Below, piece after piece: positions 47,633 through 57,467 of a stretch of DNA of 64,000 nucleotides. Position numbers and translations under genes: made by a program. Within the stretch, counting starts at the first letter, position 1, and every line of letters begins with the position of its first letter. Origin of the DNA: Sphingobacteriaceae bacterium (GTDB taxonomy: Bacteria; Bacteroidota; Bacteroidia; B-17B0; Aurantibacillaceae); assembly GCA_947480015.1 (NCBI GenBank), contig CANKBS010000003.1, positions 124,001 through 188,000 of the forward strand, given 5' to 3'. Under the pieces are notes generated by a model. That model had not been told where the DNA came from, made no database searches, and was given only the letters and a program-made list of their open reading frames with translations.

Positions 47633-48520
47633 ATGAAAAAAGCCTATGTGTTTCCCGGTCAGGGCTCACAATTTCCCGGTATGGGAAAAGACCTTTATGA
47701 AAATAATAGTTTAGCAAAACAACTTTTTGAACAAGCTAACGAAATATTGGGATTCAGAATTTCCGATACCCTATTCGCCGGCACCGACGAAGAACTCAAA
47801 CAAACCAAAATAACGCAACCTGCTGTGTTTTTACACTCGGTCATATTAGCGGCCACCATTGGTGATAGCTTTCAACCCAATATGGTTGCCGGTCACTCAC
47901 TGGGCGAATTTTCAGCCTTAGTGGCCAATAAAACCTTAAGTTTTGAAGATGGGCTTAAACTGGTCTACAATAGAGCTTTAGCCATGCAAAAAGCCTGTGA
48001 AATCAATCCAAGCACCATGGCTGCCATCTTAAATCTGGATGATAAAATAGTAGAAGACATTTGTGCCGAAATTAGCCATGCCGGTAACATTGTGGTTGCG
48101 GCCAATTATAATTGTCCGGGTCAATTAGTGATTTCAGGAAGCATGGAAGGCATTAGCATTGCCTGTGAAAAATTAAAAGCAGCCGGTGCTAAACGTGCCT
48201 TGGTATTGCCTGTTGGCGGTGCCTTTCACTCGCCTTTAATGGAACCTGCCCGCATTGAACTGGAAGCAGCCATTAACAGCACTCACTTCAGCTCTCCCAT
48301 TTGTCCGGTTTATCAGAACGTAACAGCCAATGCCGTTTCGGCACCCGAACAAATAAAATTAAACCTCATTGCACAATTAACGGCCCCGGTAAGATGGACA
48401 CAAAGTGTGCAACAAATGTTAGCCGATGGCGCTACGCAATTTATTGAGGTTGGTCCTGGTAAAGTATTACAAGGTTTAGTAAAAAAAATAAATGCTTCGG
48501 CCGAGGCCATGAGCGCTTAA
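47633..48520 (+). CDS. fabD: malonyl-CoA:ACP transacylase
   Basis: Loads malonyl onto ACP in fatty-acid synthesis. 295 residues. Nucleophile Ser89 in GHSLGEFSAL, catalytic His in VGGAFHSPLM, entrance Arg region RALAMQKACE. FPGQGSQFPGMGKDL starts the fold. The ATG start gives the standard length. Next gene follows by 6 bp. Confidence 0.95.
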   Translation: MKKAYVFPGQGSQFPGMGKDLYENNSLAKQLFEQANEILGFRISDTLFAGTDEELKQTKITQPAVFLHSVILAATIGDSFQPNMVAGHSLGEFSALVANKTLSFEDGLKLVYNRALAMQKACEINPSTMAAILNLDDKIVEDICAEISHAGNIVVAANYNCPGQLVISGSMEGISIACEKLKAAGAKRALVLPVGGAFHSPLMEPARIELEAAINSTHFSSPICPVYQNVTANAVSAPEQIKLNLIAQLTAPVRWTQSVQQMLADGATQFIEVGPGKVLQGLVKKINASAEAMSA

Positions 48521-48526
48521 TCACTT

Positions 48527-49255
48527 ATGAGAAAAACAATCCTCCTATTTTTTATCTGCCTTTCATTTTTAATGAATGCGCAAAAACTATTTAAAGGTGT
48601 TGGTGTATTTGGCGCCTTAACAGTTTCCAAGCACGAATACAATAATTTAGATACCGATAAAAAACCGGGCAACGACAGTATTCTAAAATACTTTAATCCC
48701 GAGTCGCATTTGTCGAAAGAATTTTTAAATTGGGGTGCCGGGGTTTTTCTCGAACTCTCCCGCCGGGATGATATTCGCTGGTTAACCGAATTGGAATATG
48801 CCAACAAAGGTGCTCAGGAAATGGCTTTGGTGAATCCAATCTCCGGCGAACGCAGTGGTTCTTATTCAGCCAACAAGCTCACGTACATTCAATGGAATAA
48901 TTATGTGAAATTTTACAATCCCATTTTTTATGATAAACACTGGTATTTTATGGCCGGCGTGCGTCTTGAATATTTATTTAAAAAATCAGCAAGCGTTTAT
49001 CCAGAAGTGATTAATGCCTTTCCGAAATTTTGGTTTAGTGGTGATGTAGCCCTTGGTTATGAATTTCCCATCGCCAAAAAAATCTCTGCTTTTGTTGAAA
49101 CGCATTGGAATCCGGATATTCTCACACACAAATACAATGGCAATACCAATGTAAGAGCCCGAACTTTTGAAGCCAGAGTTGGTTTAGTAATGCGACCAAG
49201 AAAAAAACGTATTGATGATTGTAATGCTCCGGTATATCGGGGACCAGCCTACTAA
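48527..49255 (+). CDS. outer-membrane beta-barrel-like protein
   Basis: 242 residues. Signal peptide (TILLFFICLSFLMNAQ). The body alternates strands such as LFKGVGVFGALTVSKHEYNN, YIQWNNYVKFYNPIFYD, and YFMAGVRLEYLFKKSA, typical of a small outer-membrane barrel (porin/PorT-like). No sharper match. It lies between fabD (6-bp gap) and ald (about 20 bp), hence cotranscribed with lipid/amino-acid genes. Confidence 0.66.
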   Translation: MRKTILLFFICLSFLMNAQKLFKGVGVFGALTVSKHEYNNLDTDKKPGNDSILKYFNPESHLSKEFLNWGAGVFLELSRRDDIRWLTELEYANKGAQEMALVNPISGERSGSYSANKLTYIQWNNYVKFYNPIFYDKHWYFMAGVRLEYLFKKSASVYPEVINAFPKFWFSGDVALGYEFPIAKKISAFVETHWNPDILTHKYNGNTNVRARTFEARVGLVMRPRKKRIDDCNAPVYRGPAY

Positions 49256-49276
49256 AATGATAAAAAATTGAAACAC

Positions 49277-50494
49277 ATGGTCATGACAAAAGATGTTTTA
49301 TACTCTTTAACCAAAGGTGGTTTTGCTCCGCAAGAAGAAATGCTGGAAGTGGCCCGCAAAAAAGGGAAATTGTATATCGGCATTCCAAAAGAAATCGCCT
49401 TTCAGGAAAACCGCGTTGCTCTGGTGCCTGATGCGGTTGCATTAATCGTAAACAATGGTCACCGTGTGGTGATTGAAGCCGGTGCGGGTAAAGCTGCCAA
49501 TTTTGATGATACGGATTACAGTGAAGCCGGTGCTGAAATTGTGCTCACACCAAGAGACGTTTACAAAGCCGATACCATTTTTAAAATCGCTCCTCCTACT
49601 CTGGAAGAAATTGAAATGATGCAGCCGAAACAAACATTGTTTAGTGCCTTACAATTACCGGTTCAGCCCCAGGATTTTTTAAAGAAATTAATTTCTAAAA
49701 AATTAAATTGTGTGGCCTTTGACCTTATTATCGACGATGCCGGTATTTTTCCGGTGATTCGTGCCATGGGCGAAATTGCCGGTGGCGCGAGTATTTCCAT
49801 TGCTGCCGAATTATTAAGCAACGTTAACAATGGCGTTGGTTCTATCCTGGGTGGTATTAGCGGCATTTCTCCAACCGAAGTGGTCATTATTGGTGCTGGT
49901 ACCGTGGGTGAATTTGCAGCCCGCGCCGCTATTGGATTAGGTGCCACCGTAAAAGTATTCGACAATTCGACTTCCCGCTTAAGAAGATTACAAAATCAAT
50001 TAGGTAGCCGTGTATTTACCTCCGTGATTGTTCCAAAAGTTTTAGAAAAACACTTAAAATCGGCCGACGTTGCTATTGGTGCTTTGCGCGCTACACGTGG
50101 ACGTACCCCTTGTATCGTAACCGAAAACATGGTAAGTGAAATGAAAACCGGTTCGGTAATTATTGACGTGAGCATCGATCAAGGTGGTGTATTTGAAACT
50201 TCCGAAGTTACCAATCACACCCATCCTGTATTCAGAAAACACGGCGTGATTCATTATTGTGTGCCTAACATTAATAGCCGCGTAGCTAGAACCGCCTCTT
50301 ACGCTTTAAGTAATATTTTTTCGCAGGTGATGTTAAACATGGGTGATGAAGGTGGTTTTGATGGCATCGTGCGTAAAGATCCGGGACTAAGAAATGGGGT
50401 TTATATTTATAACGGAATCTTAACCAATCAATATCTGGGAGAAGCCTTCCATTTGCCTTTCAAGGACATCAATTTATTGATGGCGGCAATTTAA
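49277..50494 (+). CDS. ald: alanine dehydrogenase
   Basis: Reversible NAD-dependent deamination of L-alanine to pyruvate. 405 residues from the ATG at 49277 (TTG at 49268 and ATG at 49283 are alternatives). Family motifs: IGIPKEIAFQENRVALVPDAV (substrate Arg/Lys region), and the NAD-binding VVIIGAGTVGEFAARAAIGLGATVKVFD. VIVPKVLEKHLKSADVAIGALRATRGRTPCIV and IDVSIDQGG also match. A strong terminator follows at 50557. Confidence 0.94.
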   Translation: MVMTKDVLYSLTKGGFAPQEEMLEVARKKGKLYIGIPKEIAFQENRVALVPDAVALIVNNGHRVVIEAGAGKAANFDDTDYSEAGAEIVLTPRDVYKADTIFKIAPPTLEEIEMMQPKQTLFSALQLPVQPQDFLKKLISKKLNCVAFDLIIDDAGIFPVIRAMGEIAGGASISIAAELLSNVNNGVGSILGGISGISPTEVVIIGAGTVGEFAARAAIGLGATVKVFDNSTSRLRRLQNQLGSRVFTSVIVPKVLEKHLKSADVAIGALRATRGRTPCIVTENMVSEMKTGSVIIDVSIDQGGVFETSEVTNHTHPVFRKHGVIHYCVPNINSRVARTASYALSNIFSQVMLNMGDEGGFDGIVRKDPGLRNGVYIYNGILTNQYLGEAFHLPFKDINLLMAAI

Positions 50495-50556
50495 TTTCAT
50501 GTAAGCATTTTTATATTTCGAAAAAAATCAATTAACTCGAAAAAAAATTACCTCAC

Positions 50557-50589
50557 AAAAAAAAGCCCGATACGACTCGGGCTTTTTTT
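50557..50589. terminator. intrinsic terminator between ald and the T9SS gene
   Basis: AAAAAAAAGCCCGA, loop TACGAC, TCGGGC, T run. A and T runs on both sides make it bidirectional for two convergent genes. Confidence 0.85.
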
Positions 50590-50605
50590 ATTTTATAATC
50601 TAAAA

Positions 50606-52408
50606 CTATTCCTTCACTAATTTAAAAACTTCCTGTTTCCCTACTGCTGTTAGTTGCACATAATATATGCCGGCAGCAAGTTGACTTGTATTTAAAAGCG
50701 AATTACCCTTTTCTAATTTACTTGTCATTACAATTCTTCCGCTAACATCCACTAAGGTAATAAGCCCGGCCTCTTGCGAATCGATGGATAAATTTGATTT
50801 AGTTGGATTCGGATAAAGTTTAAAGAAGGAATTTTCGTTTTTATTTGCAGAGATTCCTAAACAAGCGTTCACATTTACACTTACCAAAAGTTTTGCGGTG
50901 CAAGCATTTGCATCTGTCCCATTTAAAGTAAAAGTGCTTGTAATAGTTGGATTCACAATTACCGGATTACCGGGAGGAAAACCTTCCCATTGATAAACTG
51001 GATTTCCGATGGCTGTTAAGGTAGATGCTTCGCCCGCACAGATGCTTGGATTAGATACCGAGGCATTTAATACCGGTAAAGGATTTACGGTAACACACCA
51101 AACCGATTGCGACTGGCAACTATAAGTGTTTGCTCCTGTTACGGTATAACATCCGGTTACCGTGGGTGTAATATTAATGGTAGAACTCGTAACACTGGGT
51201 GAAGCCCATGAGTAGGTGCTAGCACCAAGACCGGCAATGATAATTGATTCGCCCAAACAGATTTTGGATTTTGTTCCGAATGCCAAAACATTTGGAGTCG
51301 GATTCACAACCATATTTAATGTTTTACTGCCAATACATGTGCTGAGTGTTTTTGTGCCAATCACACTAAGTGGAGTGATGCTTGAAACTGTGCCTGTAAA
51401 TACTGGTCCTGTTGCACCGTTACTCCATGTGTAGATATCGGCACCTGTTGCTGTAGCGCTAAACGCAGAGCCCACACAAAGTGTTGGTGTGGCCGGACTA
51501 ACCGTAATAGTAGCCCCGTTAGCACTTCCGTTGCATGGGACTGTTACAAAAAGGTCATCAAATGAAAGATACAGAGCTGCACCCGTGCTGGCATTTGCGC
51601 GAAGGGCCATGTAATAAAACCCTGAACTTGGCACCGTAAATGTTCCTGATAATAATTGGTATGGACCGCTCACAGCAGGACTTAAGGCTGCAACTGGACT
51701 TAGTGCTGTAGTACTTTGATTTGGACCAACGAGTAATTCTAAGTTTGTCCAGTTTAAAGAACCACTATAATCTGTTGTAAAATACACCCCGGTTGAATAG
51801 GTAAGCCCTGGATTCATTTTAATACCACTACTATAAACTGTATTATTTGTTGACGGCAATGCAAAGACTGCAAACTTTGAACCGGTTCGTGGTACCCGAT
51901 TATTGGTTTGTGAACTTGTGTACGTGTTCACACTGGAGACCAAGTTGGCTGCCGACCACGAACAATTGGGTAATTGGTTAACAGTGGTAATCCCTTCGAA
52001 GCCTTCCGTGTATGGAACCGAGTTGGTTGTAGTGGGAGGCGCAATATTTAAAAGAATGGATGAGGTAAAAAATGTTGCATTAACATTGGTACAAGTAATT
52101 ACTACAGCATAATAGGTATTCATGTTTAAAGTTGGCGTACCATAAGTGTTGAGGGTTGCCCCGGGAATAGCACTGAATGGCCCGACCGGTGAAATGGTGG
52201 AGGATTGCCATTGATAAGTGATGCCTGAAACGGAATAAGAATTCGCCAAACTCATACTGCCAAGGGCACCCGGACAAATGGTTAATGAAGAAAGCACAAT
52301 GGTGTTTGTTCCCGGTGTTGTAAAGCAGGGTGATTGCGCGTTAAGATTTACCGAGATTAGACTCAGCAAAACACTAACTATTTTTAAGAGAGAGTGGTTT
52401 TTTATCAT
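50606..52408 (-). CDS. T9SS type A sorting domain protein (extracellular)
   Basis: 600 residues. Signal peptide (VSVLLSLISVNLNAQ). The middle is Ser/Thr/Ala-rich with PKD/Ig-like strands (GASTYSWASPSVTSS, TPTLCVGSAFSATATGADIYTWSNGATG). The C-terminus has the type IX secretion type A signal: FKLYPNPTKSNLSIDSQEAG, VDVSGRIVMT, and a closing GIYYVQLTAVGKQEVFKLVKE. It is secreted and anchored at the cell surface by T9SS. Binding or adhesive function inferred from repeats only. Confidence 0.88.
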   Translation of the reverse strand: MIKNHSLLKIVSVLLSLISVNLNAQSPCFTTPGTNTIVLSSLTICPGALGSMSLANSYSVSGITYQWQSSTISPVGPFSAIPGATLNTYGTPTLNMNTYYAVVITCTNVNATFFTSSILLNIAPPTTTNSVPYTEGFEGITTVNQLPNCSWSAANLVSSVNTYTSSQTNNRVPRTGSKFAVFALPSTNNTVYSSGIKMNPGLTYSTGVYFTTDYSGSLNWTNLELLVGPNQSTTALSPVAALSPAVSGPYQLLSGTFTVPSSGFYYMALRANASTGAALYLSFDDLFVTVPCNGSANGATITVSPATPTLCVGSAFSATATGADIYTWSNGATGPVFTGTVSSITPLSVIGTKTLSTCIGSKTLNMVVNPTPNVLAFGTKSKICLGESIIIAGLGASTYSWASPSVTSSTINITPTVTGCYTVTGANTYSCQSQSVWCVTVNPLPVLNASVSNPSICAGEASTLTAIGNPVYQWEGFPPGNPVIVNPTITSTFTLNGTDANACTAKLLVSVNVNACLGISANKNENSFFKLYPNPTKSNLSIDSQEAGLITLVDVSGRIVMTSKLEKGNSLLNTSQLAAGIYYVQLTAVGKQEVFKLVKE

Positions 52409-52491
52409 GTGCTGTAAATTTGGAACTGTTAAGATAAAGGTAGTAAATAATAACCCCCTTTTACCACACTAGCACCGAAGAAAAAGAAAAC

Positions 52492-53571
52492 CTAGTTACC
52501 CGAATAAACGGCGCCACCACAGCTGTTATGAGAGGATCCTGTGACAGATTGGAGTGTGTTAGTTTGACCACTAAGTCGCAAATACCCTAAAAAGGCAAAA
52601 ATAAGGGCTTCTTTAAAATTAATAATAGACTCGTTAGGTATAACAAGTTCTGCTTTAGTTTTCGATTTTAATTTTTCAATTAAAAAAGTATTGAAGGCTC
52701 CCCCTCCACTCAGTAAAACCTGTTTACAATTTAATTGATCAATTTCCTTTGCAATAATCATTGCAACATGCTCGGTTGAAGTGGCTAAGAGGTCGTTGTT
52801 ATTTAGTTTCGAATTTTCAATGATCGGAATGATCTCTTTTTCAAACCATTCACGTCCTATGGATTTAGCTCCACTTTGTGAGTAGTAGGAAAGTCCGTTT
52901 AATTTACTCAGCAATCCTTCATTTATGTTACCTGTTCTTGCCAGCTCTCCTCCCTTATCATAAGCCTGTCCGTTTTTCTCTGCCAAATAATTCAATAACA
53001 TGTTGGCTACACACACATCATAAGCCACGCGGTTTCCATTGGTATCATCCACCGAAATATTCGCAATGCCACCAATATTTAAACAGGCTTCATAGTTGCC
53101 AAATAAGTATTTATCGCCAATGGGCACTAAGGGCGCAGCTTGTCCGCCTAAAGCAGTATCTAAACTTCTGAAATCGCAAACCGTGGTAAGGCCTGTTTTT
53201 GCAGCTATGGTAGCGCCGCAACCTAATTGGCTGCTAAAACCCAATTCCGGACGATGAAAGATGGTATGTCCGTGCGAAGCAATGGCCTCGGGTTTTAAAC
53301 CGGATGCTATAATAAAGGTGCTGATTTCTTCGGCTAAAAATCTGCCATAAGCCGCATGCAATTCAAAATACGCTTCGGCTTTAAGGTCTTTGGCTTCGCT
53401 GAGATGTTTTTTCCATAATAAGGTATACGCCACCGTTTTTGCACCAATAATCTTAAACAAAAAACCCTCGTCTACTTGCTCAAATTCACAAAAGGCCAGG
53501 TCAAGCCCATCGAGCGAAGTGCCGCTCATTAGCCCTAAAACAAGCCTTTTATCCGATCGTTTTGCTTCCAA
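52492..53571 (-). CDS. anmK: anhydro-N-acetylmuramic acid kinase
   Basis: Phosphorylates and hydrolyses anhydroMurNAc in peptidoglycan recycling. 359 residues. GLMSGTSLDGLDLAF (ATP-binding), ASHGHTIFHRPE, VCDFRSLDTALGGQAAPLVP, and FGNYEACLNIGGIANIS match the family. The start is TTG at 53571; an internal Met at 15 would cut the ATP motif. Divergent from acyl-CoA dehydrogenase. Confidence 0.93.
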   Translation of the reverse strand: MEAKRSDKRLVLGLMSGTSLDGLDLAFCEFEQVDEGFLFKIIGAKTVAYTLLWKKHLSEAKDLKAEAYFELHAAYGRFLAEEISTFIIASGLKPEAIASHGHTIFHRPELGFSSQLGCGATIAAKTGLTTVCDFRSLDTALGGQAAPLVPIGDKYLFGNYEACLNIGGIANISVDDTNGNRVAYDVCVANMLLNYLAEKNGQAYDKGGELARTGNINEGLLSKLNGLSYYSQSGAKSIGREWFEKEIIPIIENSKLNNNDLLATSTEHVAMIIAKEIDQLNCKQVLLSGGGAFNTFLIEKLKSKTKAELVIPNESIINFKEALIFAFLGYLRLSGQTNTLQSVTGSSHNSCGGAVYSGN

Positions 53572-53590
53572 AATAAATTCGTTTTTTTAA

Positions 53591-53621
53591 TTGCTGCAAT
53601 GAGACTATACCATTATATTTG
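53591..53621 (+). promoter_or_regulatory. predicted promoter of the acyl-CoA dehydrogenase
   Basis: TTG (53591-53593), 20 nt, then TATATTTG (53614-53621), an exact -7 match 42 bp before the ATG. Confidence 0.65.
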
Positions 53622-53663
53622 CAAGGTTACAAAAAATAGTATAAACCTTAAAAATATAATACC

Positions 53664-54803
53664 ATGCATTTCGAGTTATCTGAAGAACATTTGATGATCC
53701 AAAAAGCGGCGCGGGAGTTCGCACAAACAGAATTGAAGCCGGGAGTAATTGAGCGTGACGAACATCAAAAATTTCCAACCGAGCAGATCAAAAAAATGGG
53801 GGAGTTGGGTTTTATGGGTATGATGGTTGACCCGAAATACGGCGGTGGCGGAATGGATGCCATTTCTTATGTATTGGCTATGGAGGAGATCTCTAAAATA
53901 GATGCTTCTTGCTCGGTTGTGATGAGTGTAAATAATTCGCTTGTTTGCTGGGGATTAGAAACTTTTGGAAACGAAGAACAAAAACAAAAATATTTAGTGC
54001 CTTTGGCCAAGGGTGAAAAAATCGGCGCCTTTTGTTTAAGCGAGCCCGAAGCTGGAAGTGATGCCACTTCGCAACGTACCACCGCAATTGATATGGGCGA
54101 CCATTATTTATTGAACGGTACAAAAAACTGGATCACCAATGGCAATTCAGCTTCCACTTATTTAGTCATTGCACAAACCAATGTGGCCGCCGGTCACCGT
54201 GGTATTAACGCCCTTATTATAGAAAAAGGCATGCCAGGCTTTACTATTGGTCCGAAAGAAAATAAAATGGGCATTCGTGCCAGCGACACGCACTCCTTAA
54301 TGTTTGATAATGTAAAAGTGCCGAAAGAAAACCGCATTGGCGAAGATGGTTTTGGATTTAAATTTGCCATGAAAACCTTAAGTGGCGGGCGTATCGGGAT
54401 TGCTTCACAGGCTTTGGGAATTGCCAGCGGCGCTTATGAATTAGCTTTGGCTTATTCAAAAGAAAGAAAAGCATTTGGCAAAGAAATTTGTCAGCATCAA
54501 GCCATTCAATTTAAACTGGCTGATATGGCTACAAAAATTGAAGCGGCCCGTTTATTAATTTTCCGTTCGGCCTGGTTAAAAGACCAACATTTACCATTAG
54601 ATAAGGAAAGCGCCATGGCCAAAGTATTTGCCAGCGAAACAGCCATGTGGGTAACCACTGAAGCCGTTCAGGTTCACGGTGGATATGGTTATGTAAAAGA
54701 ATACCATGTGGAACGTTTAATGCGCGATGCCAAAATTACTCAGATTTATGAAGGAACCAGCGAAGTTCAACGCATTGTGATTTCACGTGCGGTATTAGCA
54801 TAA
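53664..54803 (+). CDS. acyl-CoA dehydrogenase
   Basis: FAD-dependent enzyme of beta-oxidation or amino-acid breakdown. 379 residues. FAD/substrate motifs AFCLSEPEAGSDATSQRTTA and NGTKNWITNGNSASTYLV, plus LGIASGAYELALAYSKERKAFGKEI. The C-terminal catalytic base region is DAKITQIYEGTSEVQRIVISRAVL, with the catalytic Glu in YEGTSE. The sequence type fits a short-chain/butyryl- or isovaleryl-CoA enzyme. A terminator follows at 54821. Confidence 0.94.
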   Translation: MHFELSEEHLMIQKAAREFAQTELKPGVIERDEHQKFPTEQIKKMGELGFMGMMVDPKYGGGGMDAISYVLAMEEISKIDASCSVVMSVNNSLVCWGLETFGNEEQKQKYLVPLAKGEKIGAFCLSEPEAGSDATSQRTTAIDMGDHYLLNGTKNWITNGNSASTYLVIAQTNVAAGHRGINALIIEKGMPGFTIGPKENKMGIRASDTHSLMFDNVKVPKENRIGEDGFGFKFAMKTLSGGRIGIASQALGIASGAYELALAYSKERKAFGKEICQHQAIQFKLADMATKIEAARLLIFRSAWLKDQHLPLDKESAMAKVFASETAMWVTTEAVQVHGGYGYVKEYHVERLMRDAKITQIYEGTSEVQRIVISRAVLA

Positions 54804-54820
54804 TAGTTGACTATTATCTT

Positions 54821-54857
54821 AAAAACCCTCCTTTTGTGCAAAAATGAGGGGTTTTTT
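54821..54857 (+). terminator. intrinsic terminator of the acyl-CoA dehydrogenase
   Basis: AAAACCCTC and GAGGGGTTTT with one bulge, plus inner pairing CTTTT/AAAAA, then T run. Confidence 0.72.
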
Positions 54858-54934
54858 GTTATAAAAAATTTTAATAAAATCAACCTTTTTTACTGAAATT
54901 ATTGACGTAATTTTAAGAATTAGTTTATTAGCGT

Positions 54935-56347
54935 ATGAGTGAGTTTGACGACGATGCAGATGGATCGAATGACAAGGAGTTTGAAGATAATTTAAGGCTT
55001 TTTGAAGATATGCTGGCCACCGGTCAGGTTCATTTTTTTGATGCAGATGATATTGAGGAGATTATTGATTATTATCTGCAATGGGTAAATTATGAGATGG
55101 CCAAAAAAGCCATCGATTACGGCCTTGAGCGTTTCCCCTTTTCTTCCATCATTAAAATTCGTTATGCCCAGTACCTTTCAAGCCAGCATTACACCCACGA
55201 AGCCCTCACCATTTTAAATGAGGTAGAACAAATTGAACAAAGCAATTTCGAGCTCTACATGGCCCGTGGTTATATTTACAGCCAAATGGGTCTAGGTGAA
55301 CAAGCCATCGAAAATTTTAAAAAAGCCATTCCTCTTTCTGATCAAAAAGACGAGGTTTACGTGGCTTTGGGCGTAGAATTTTTAAATGAAGACAAACCCG
55401 ATGATGCGCTTTATTATTTAAAAAAAGCCATTAAATTAAATCCTAAAAACGAGGTCGCTCTTAATGAATTGTCTCTTTGTTTCGACCTTACCGGCAAATC
55501 CGACGAGGCCATCGCATTTTTTGAACACTACATCGATAATCATCCTTACAGTTATTTTGCCTGGTTTAATCTTGGTTTGGGTTACGGCCGAATTGGTTTG
55601 TTTGAAAAAGCCATGGAAGCTTACGATTATGCCATAGCCATCAACGAACAATTCAGCTCTGCCTACTTCAACAAAGCAAATTCATTGGCGCAGTTAAATC
55701 GTTTTGAGGAAGCCATTGAAGTCTACAAAGAAACCTTTAAATACGAAGAACACGAACCGACCACTTACTATTACATTGGGGAGTGTTACGAAAACTTGAA
55801 CCGTTTTGAAGAATCACTGGTTAATTATAACAAATGCGTAAAGCTCGACCCTGCCAATGCCGACGCCTGGTTAGGAATCGGCGTGGTATTGGATGCCATG
55901 AACCGTTTAACCGAAGGGGTGCATTACATTAAAAAAGCCATTGAAATTAATCCAACGGAACCCGAGTACTGGTATGTGTTTGCAGAAGTGCAGGAAAAGC
56001 TCGGTTTTATTGAGGAAGCAGCCATGGCCTACCAACGTGTCATTGAACTCGATTACACCGATTACGACGTTTGGTTAGATTATTCTAAATTACTGCATCA
56101 TAATTCCTATATTGACGATGCTATCGCCGCCTTAAACGAGGGGATCACTAAATTTCCTGATGTAGCTGAACTGTATTACCGCTTGGGAACTATTTTACTT
56201 GACAAGAACCGCAGAAAAGAATCGCTGGATACCTTTGCCAGAGCAATGGACATGGATTACAGCAAACATAACGAAATTTTTGAATACGCTCCTGTTTTAA
56301 AAAATGATCAGGAAATTTTATCTTTAATCTCTACATTAAAAAAATAA
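54935..56347 (+). CDS. tetratricopeptide repeat protein
   Basis: 470 residues, cytoplasmic (no signal). An acidic N-terminus (MSEFDDDADGSND) precedes about a dozen TPRs from residue 55 on. Examples are ALTILNEVEQIEQSNFELYMARGYIYSQMGLGEQAIENFKKAI and AWLGIGVVLDAMNRLTEGVHYIKKAIEINP. It is a scaffold or interaction protein; no catalytic domain. Ends 2 bp before the phosphosulfolactate-synthase gene, so coupled. Confidence 0.9.
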   Translation: MSEFDDDADGSNDKEFEDNLRLFEDMLATGQVHFFDADDIEEIIDYYLQWVNYEMAKKAIDYGLERFPFSSIIKIRYAQYLSSQHYTHEALTILNEVEQIEQSNFELYMARGYIYSQMGLGEQAIENFKKAIPLSDQKDEVYVALGVEFLNEDKPDDALYYLKKAIKLNPKNEVALNELSLCFDLTGKSDEAIAFFEHYIDNHPYSYFAWFNLGLGYGRIGLFEKAMEAYDYAIAINEQFSSAYFNKANSLAQLNRFEEAIEVYKETFKYEEHEPTTYYYIGECYENLNRFEESLVNYNKCVKLDPANADAWLGIGVVLDAMNRLTEGVHYIKKAIEINPTEPEYWYVFAEVQEKLGFIEEAAMAYQRVIELDYTDYDVWLDYSKLLHHNSYIDDAIAALNEGITKFPDVAELYYRLGTILLDKNRRKESLDTFARAMDMDYSKHNEIFEYAPVLKNDQEILSLISTLKK

Positions 56348-56349
56348 TT

Positions 56350-57141
56350 ATGGCGAATCCTTACAATTTTAATTTATCGCACTTACCCAAACGCAGTGTA
56401 AAACCCCGTAAAGACGGAACTACCATGGTAATGGATAAGGGCATCAGTTTAAGACAGGCCGAAGATTTTGTGAGCATGTCGGCAGGTTTTGTTGATTTTG
56501 TGAAATTAGGCTTTGGCACTTCCCTCATTTCACCAAACGTAAGAGAAAAAATAAAACTGTATAAAAATGCCGGCCTAAAGGTTTATGTGGGTGGTACTTT
56601 ATTTGAAGCCTTTGTGATCCGCAATCAGTTTGACGATTATTTAAAATACATTGCCGATCTTGATTTAGATGCCGCCGAAGTTAGCGATGGCAGCATTGAA
56701 CTGGAGCATGAAAAAAAATGCGAGTACATCAGCATATTAGCCAAAGATTATACCGTATTAAGTGAAGTGGGTAGCAAAGAAGAAGGCGTGATCATTCATC
56801 CGGCCCGCTGGATTAAAATGATGCAAAATGAATTGGAGGCCGGTGCCTTTAAAGTTATTGCCGAAGCCCGTGAAAGCGGTACCGTTGGTATTTATCACAA
56901 AAACGGCAGCGCGCACACCTTGCTCATTAACCGCATTGTGAACAAAGTAAAAATTGAAAACATCATTTGGGAAACCCCGCAAAAAAGCCAGCAAATTTAT
57001 TTCTTAAAATTATTTGGCTGTGATGTTAATTTGGGTAATATTGGTATGGACGATGTGATTCCTTTAGAAACCTTACGTTTAGGTTTACGTGGCGATACCT
57101 TTTTTACATTTTTACCCGAAGCCTTAAAACAACCCGTTTAA
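56350..57141 (+). CDS. comA: phosphosulfolactate synthase (ComA family)
   Basis: 263 residues, TIM-barrel. Motifs: TTMVMDKGISLRQAEDFV, VDFVKLGFGTSLISP, KVYVGGTLFEAFVIRNQFDDYLKY, then AAEVSDGSIELEHEKK and VIAEARESGTVGIY. This matches the family that joins phosphoenolpyruvate and sulfite to (R)-phosphosulfolactate, first step to coenzyme M in methanogens; in bacteria it leads to sulfolactate or cysteate-type compounds. Here it may feed sulfonolipid synthesis (inference). In a four-gene operon with TPR, rhodanese and DedA genes. Confidence 0.86.
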   Translation: MANPYNFNLSHLPKRSVKPRKDGTTMVMDKGISLRQAEDFVSMSAGFVDFVKLGFGTSLISPNVREKIKLYKNAGLKVYVGGTLFEAFVIRNQFDDYLKYIADLDLDAAEVSDGSIELEHEKKCEYISILAKDYTVLSEVGSKEEGVIIHPARWIKMMQNELEAGAFKVIAEARESGTVGIYHKNGSAHTLLINRIVNKVKIENIIWETPQKSQQIYFLKLFGCDVNLGNIGMDDVIPLETLRLGLRGDTFFTFLPEALKQPV

Positions 57142-57150
57142 AATTACACC

Positions 57151-57453
57151 ATGAAAGAAATAAATGTCAAAGAATTAAAACAACTCATCGACAGCAAAGC
57201 CGATTTTCAATTAATTGATGTGCGCGAAGAACATGAGTTTGACGAAGCCAATATCAATGGCCAACTTATTCCTATGGGAGAAGTGATGGATCGTTTGGAT
57301 GAAATCTCAAAAACCAAACAAGTGGTGGTACACTGCAGAAGCGGCAAACGCTCGGCCTCGGTTATCAGTGCGCTGGAAGCCCATCACGGCTTTACAAATT
57401 TATATAATTTACAAGGCGGCATTTTAGCCTACATCGACGAAATAGGATTATAA
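57151..57453 (+). CDS. rhodanese-like sulfurtransferase domain protein
   Basis: 100 residues, single rhodanese domain. IDVREEHEFDEANINGQLIPMGEV and the active loop VHCRSGKRS with Cys62. It carries sulfane sulfur or acts in thiol chemistry. The gene lies 9 bp after the phosphosulfolactate-synthase gene, which favours shared sulfur metabolism. It lacks a signal peptide, so it is cytoplasmic. Confidence 0.93.
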   Translation: MKEINVKELKQLIDSKADFQLIDVREEHEFDEANINGQLIPMGEVMDRLDEISKTKQVVVHCRSGKRSASVISALEAHHGFTNLYNLQGGILAYIDEIGL

Positions 57454-57467
57454 TTAAACAAAAAACT

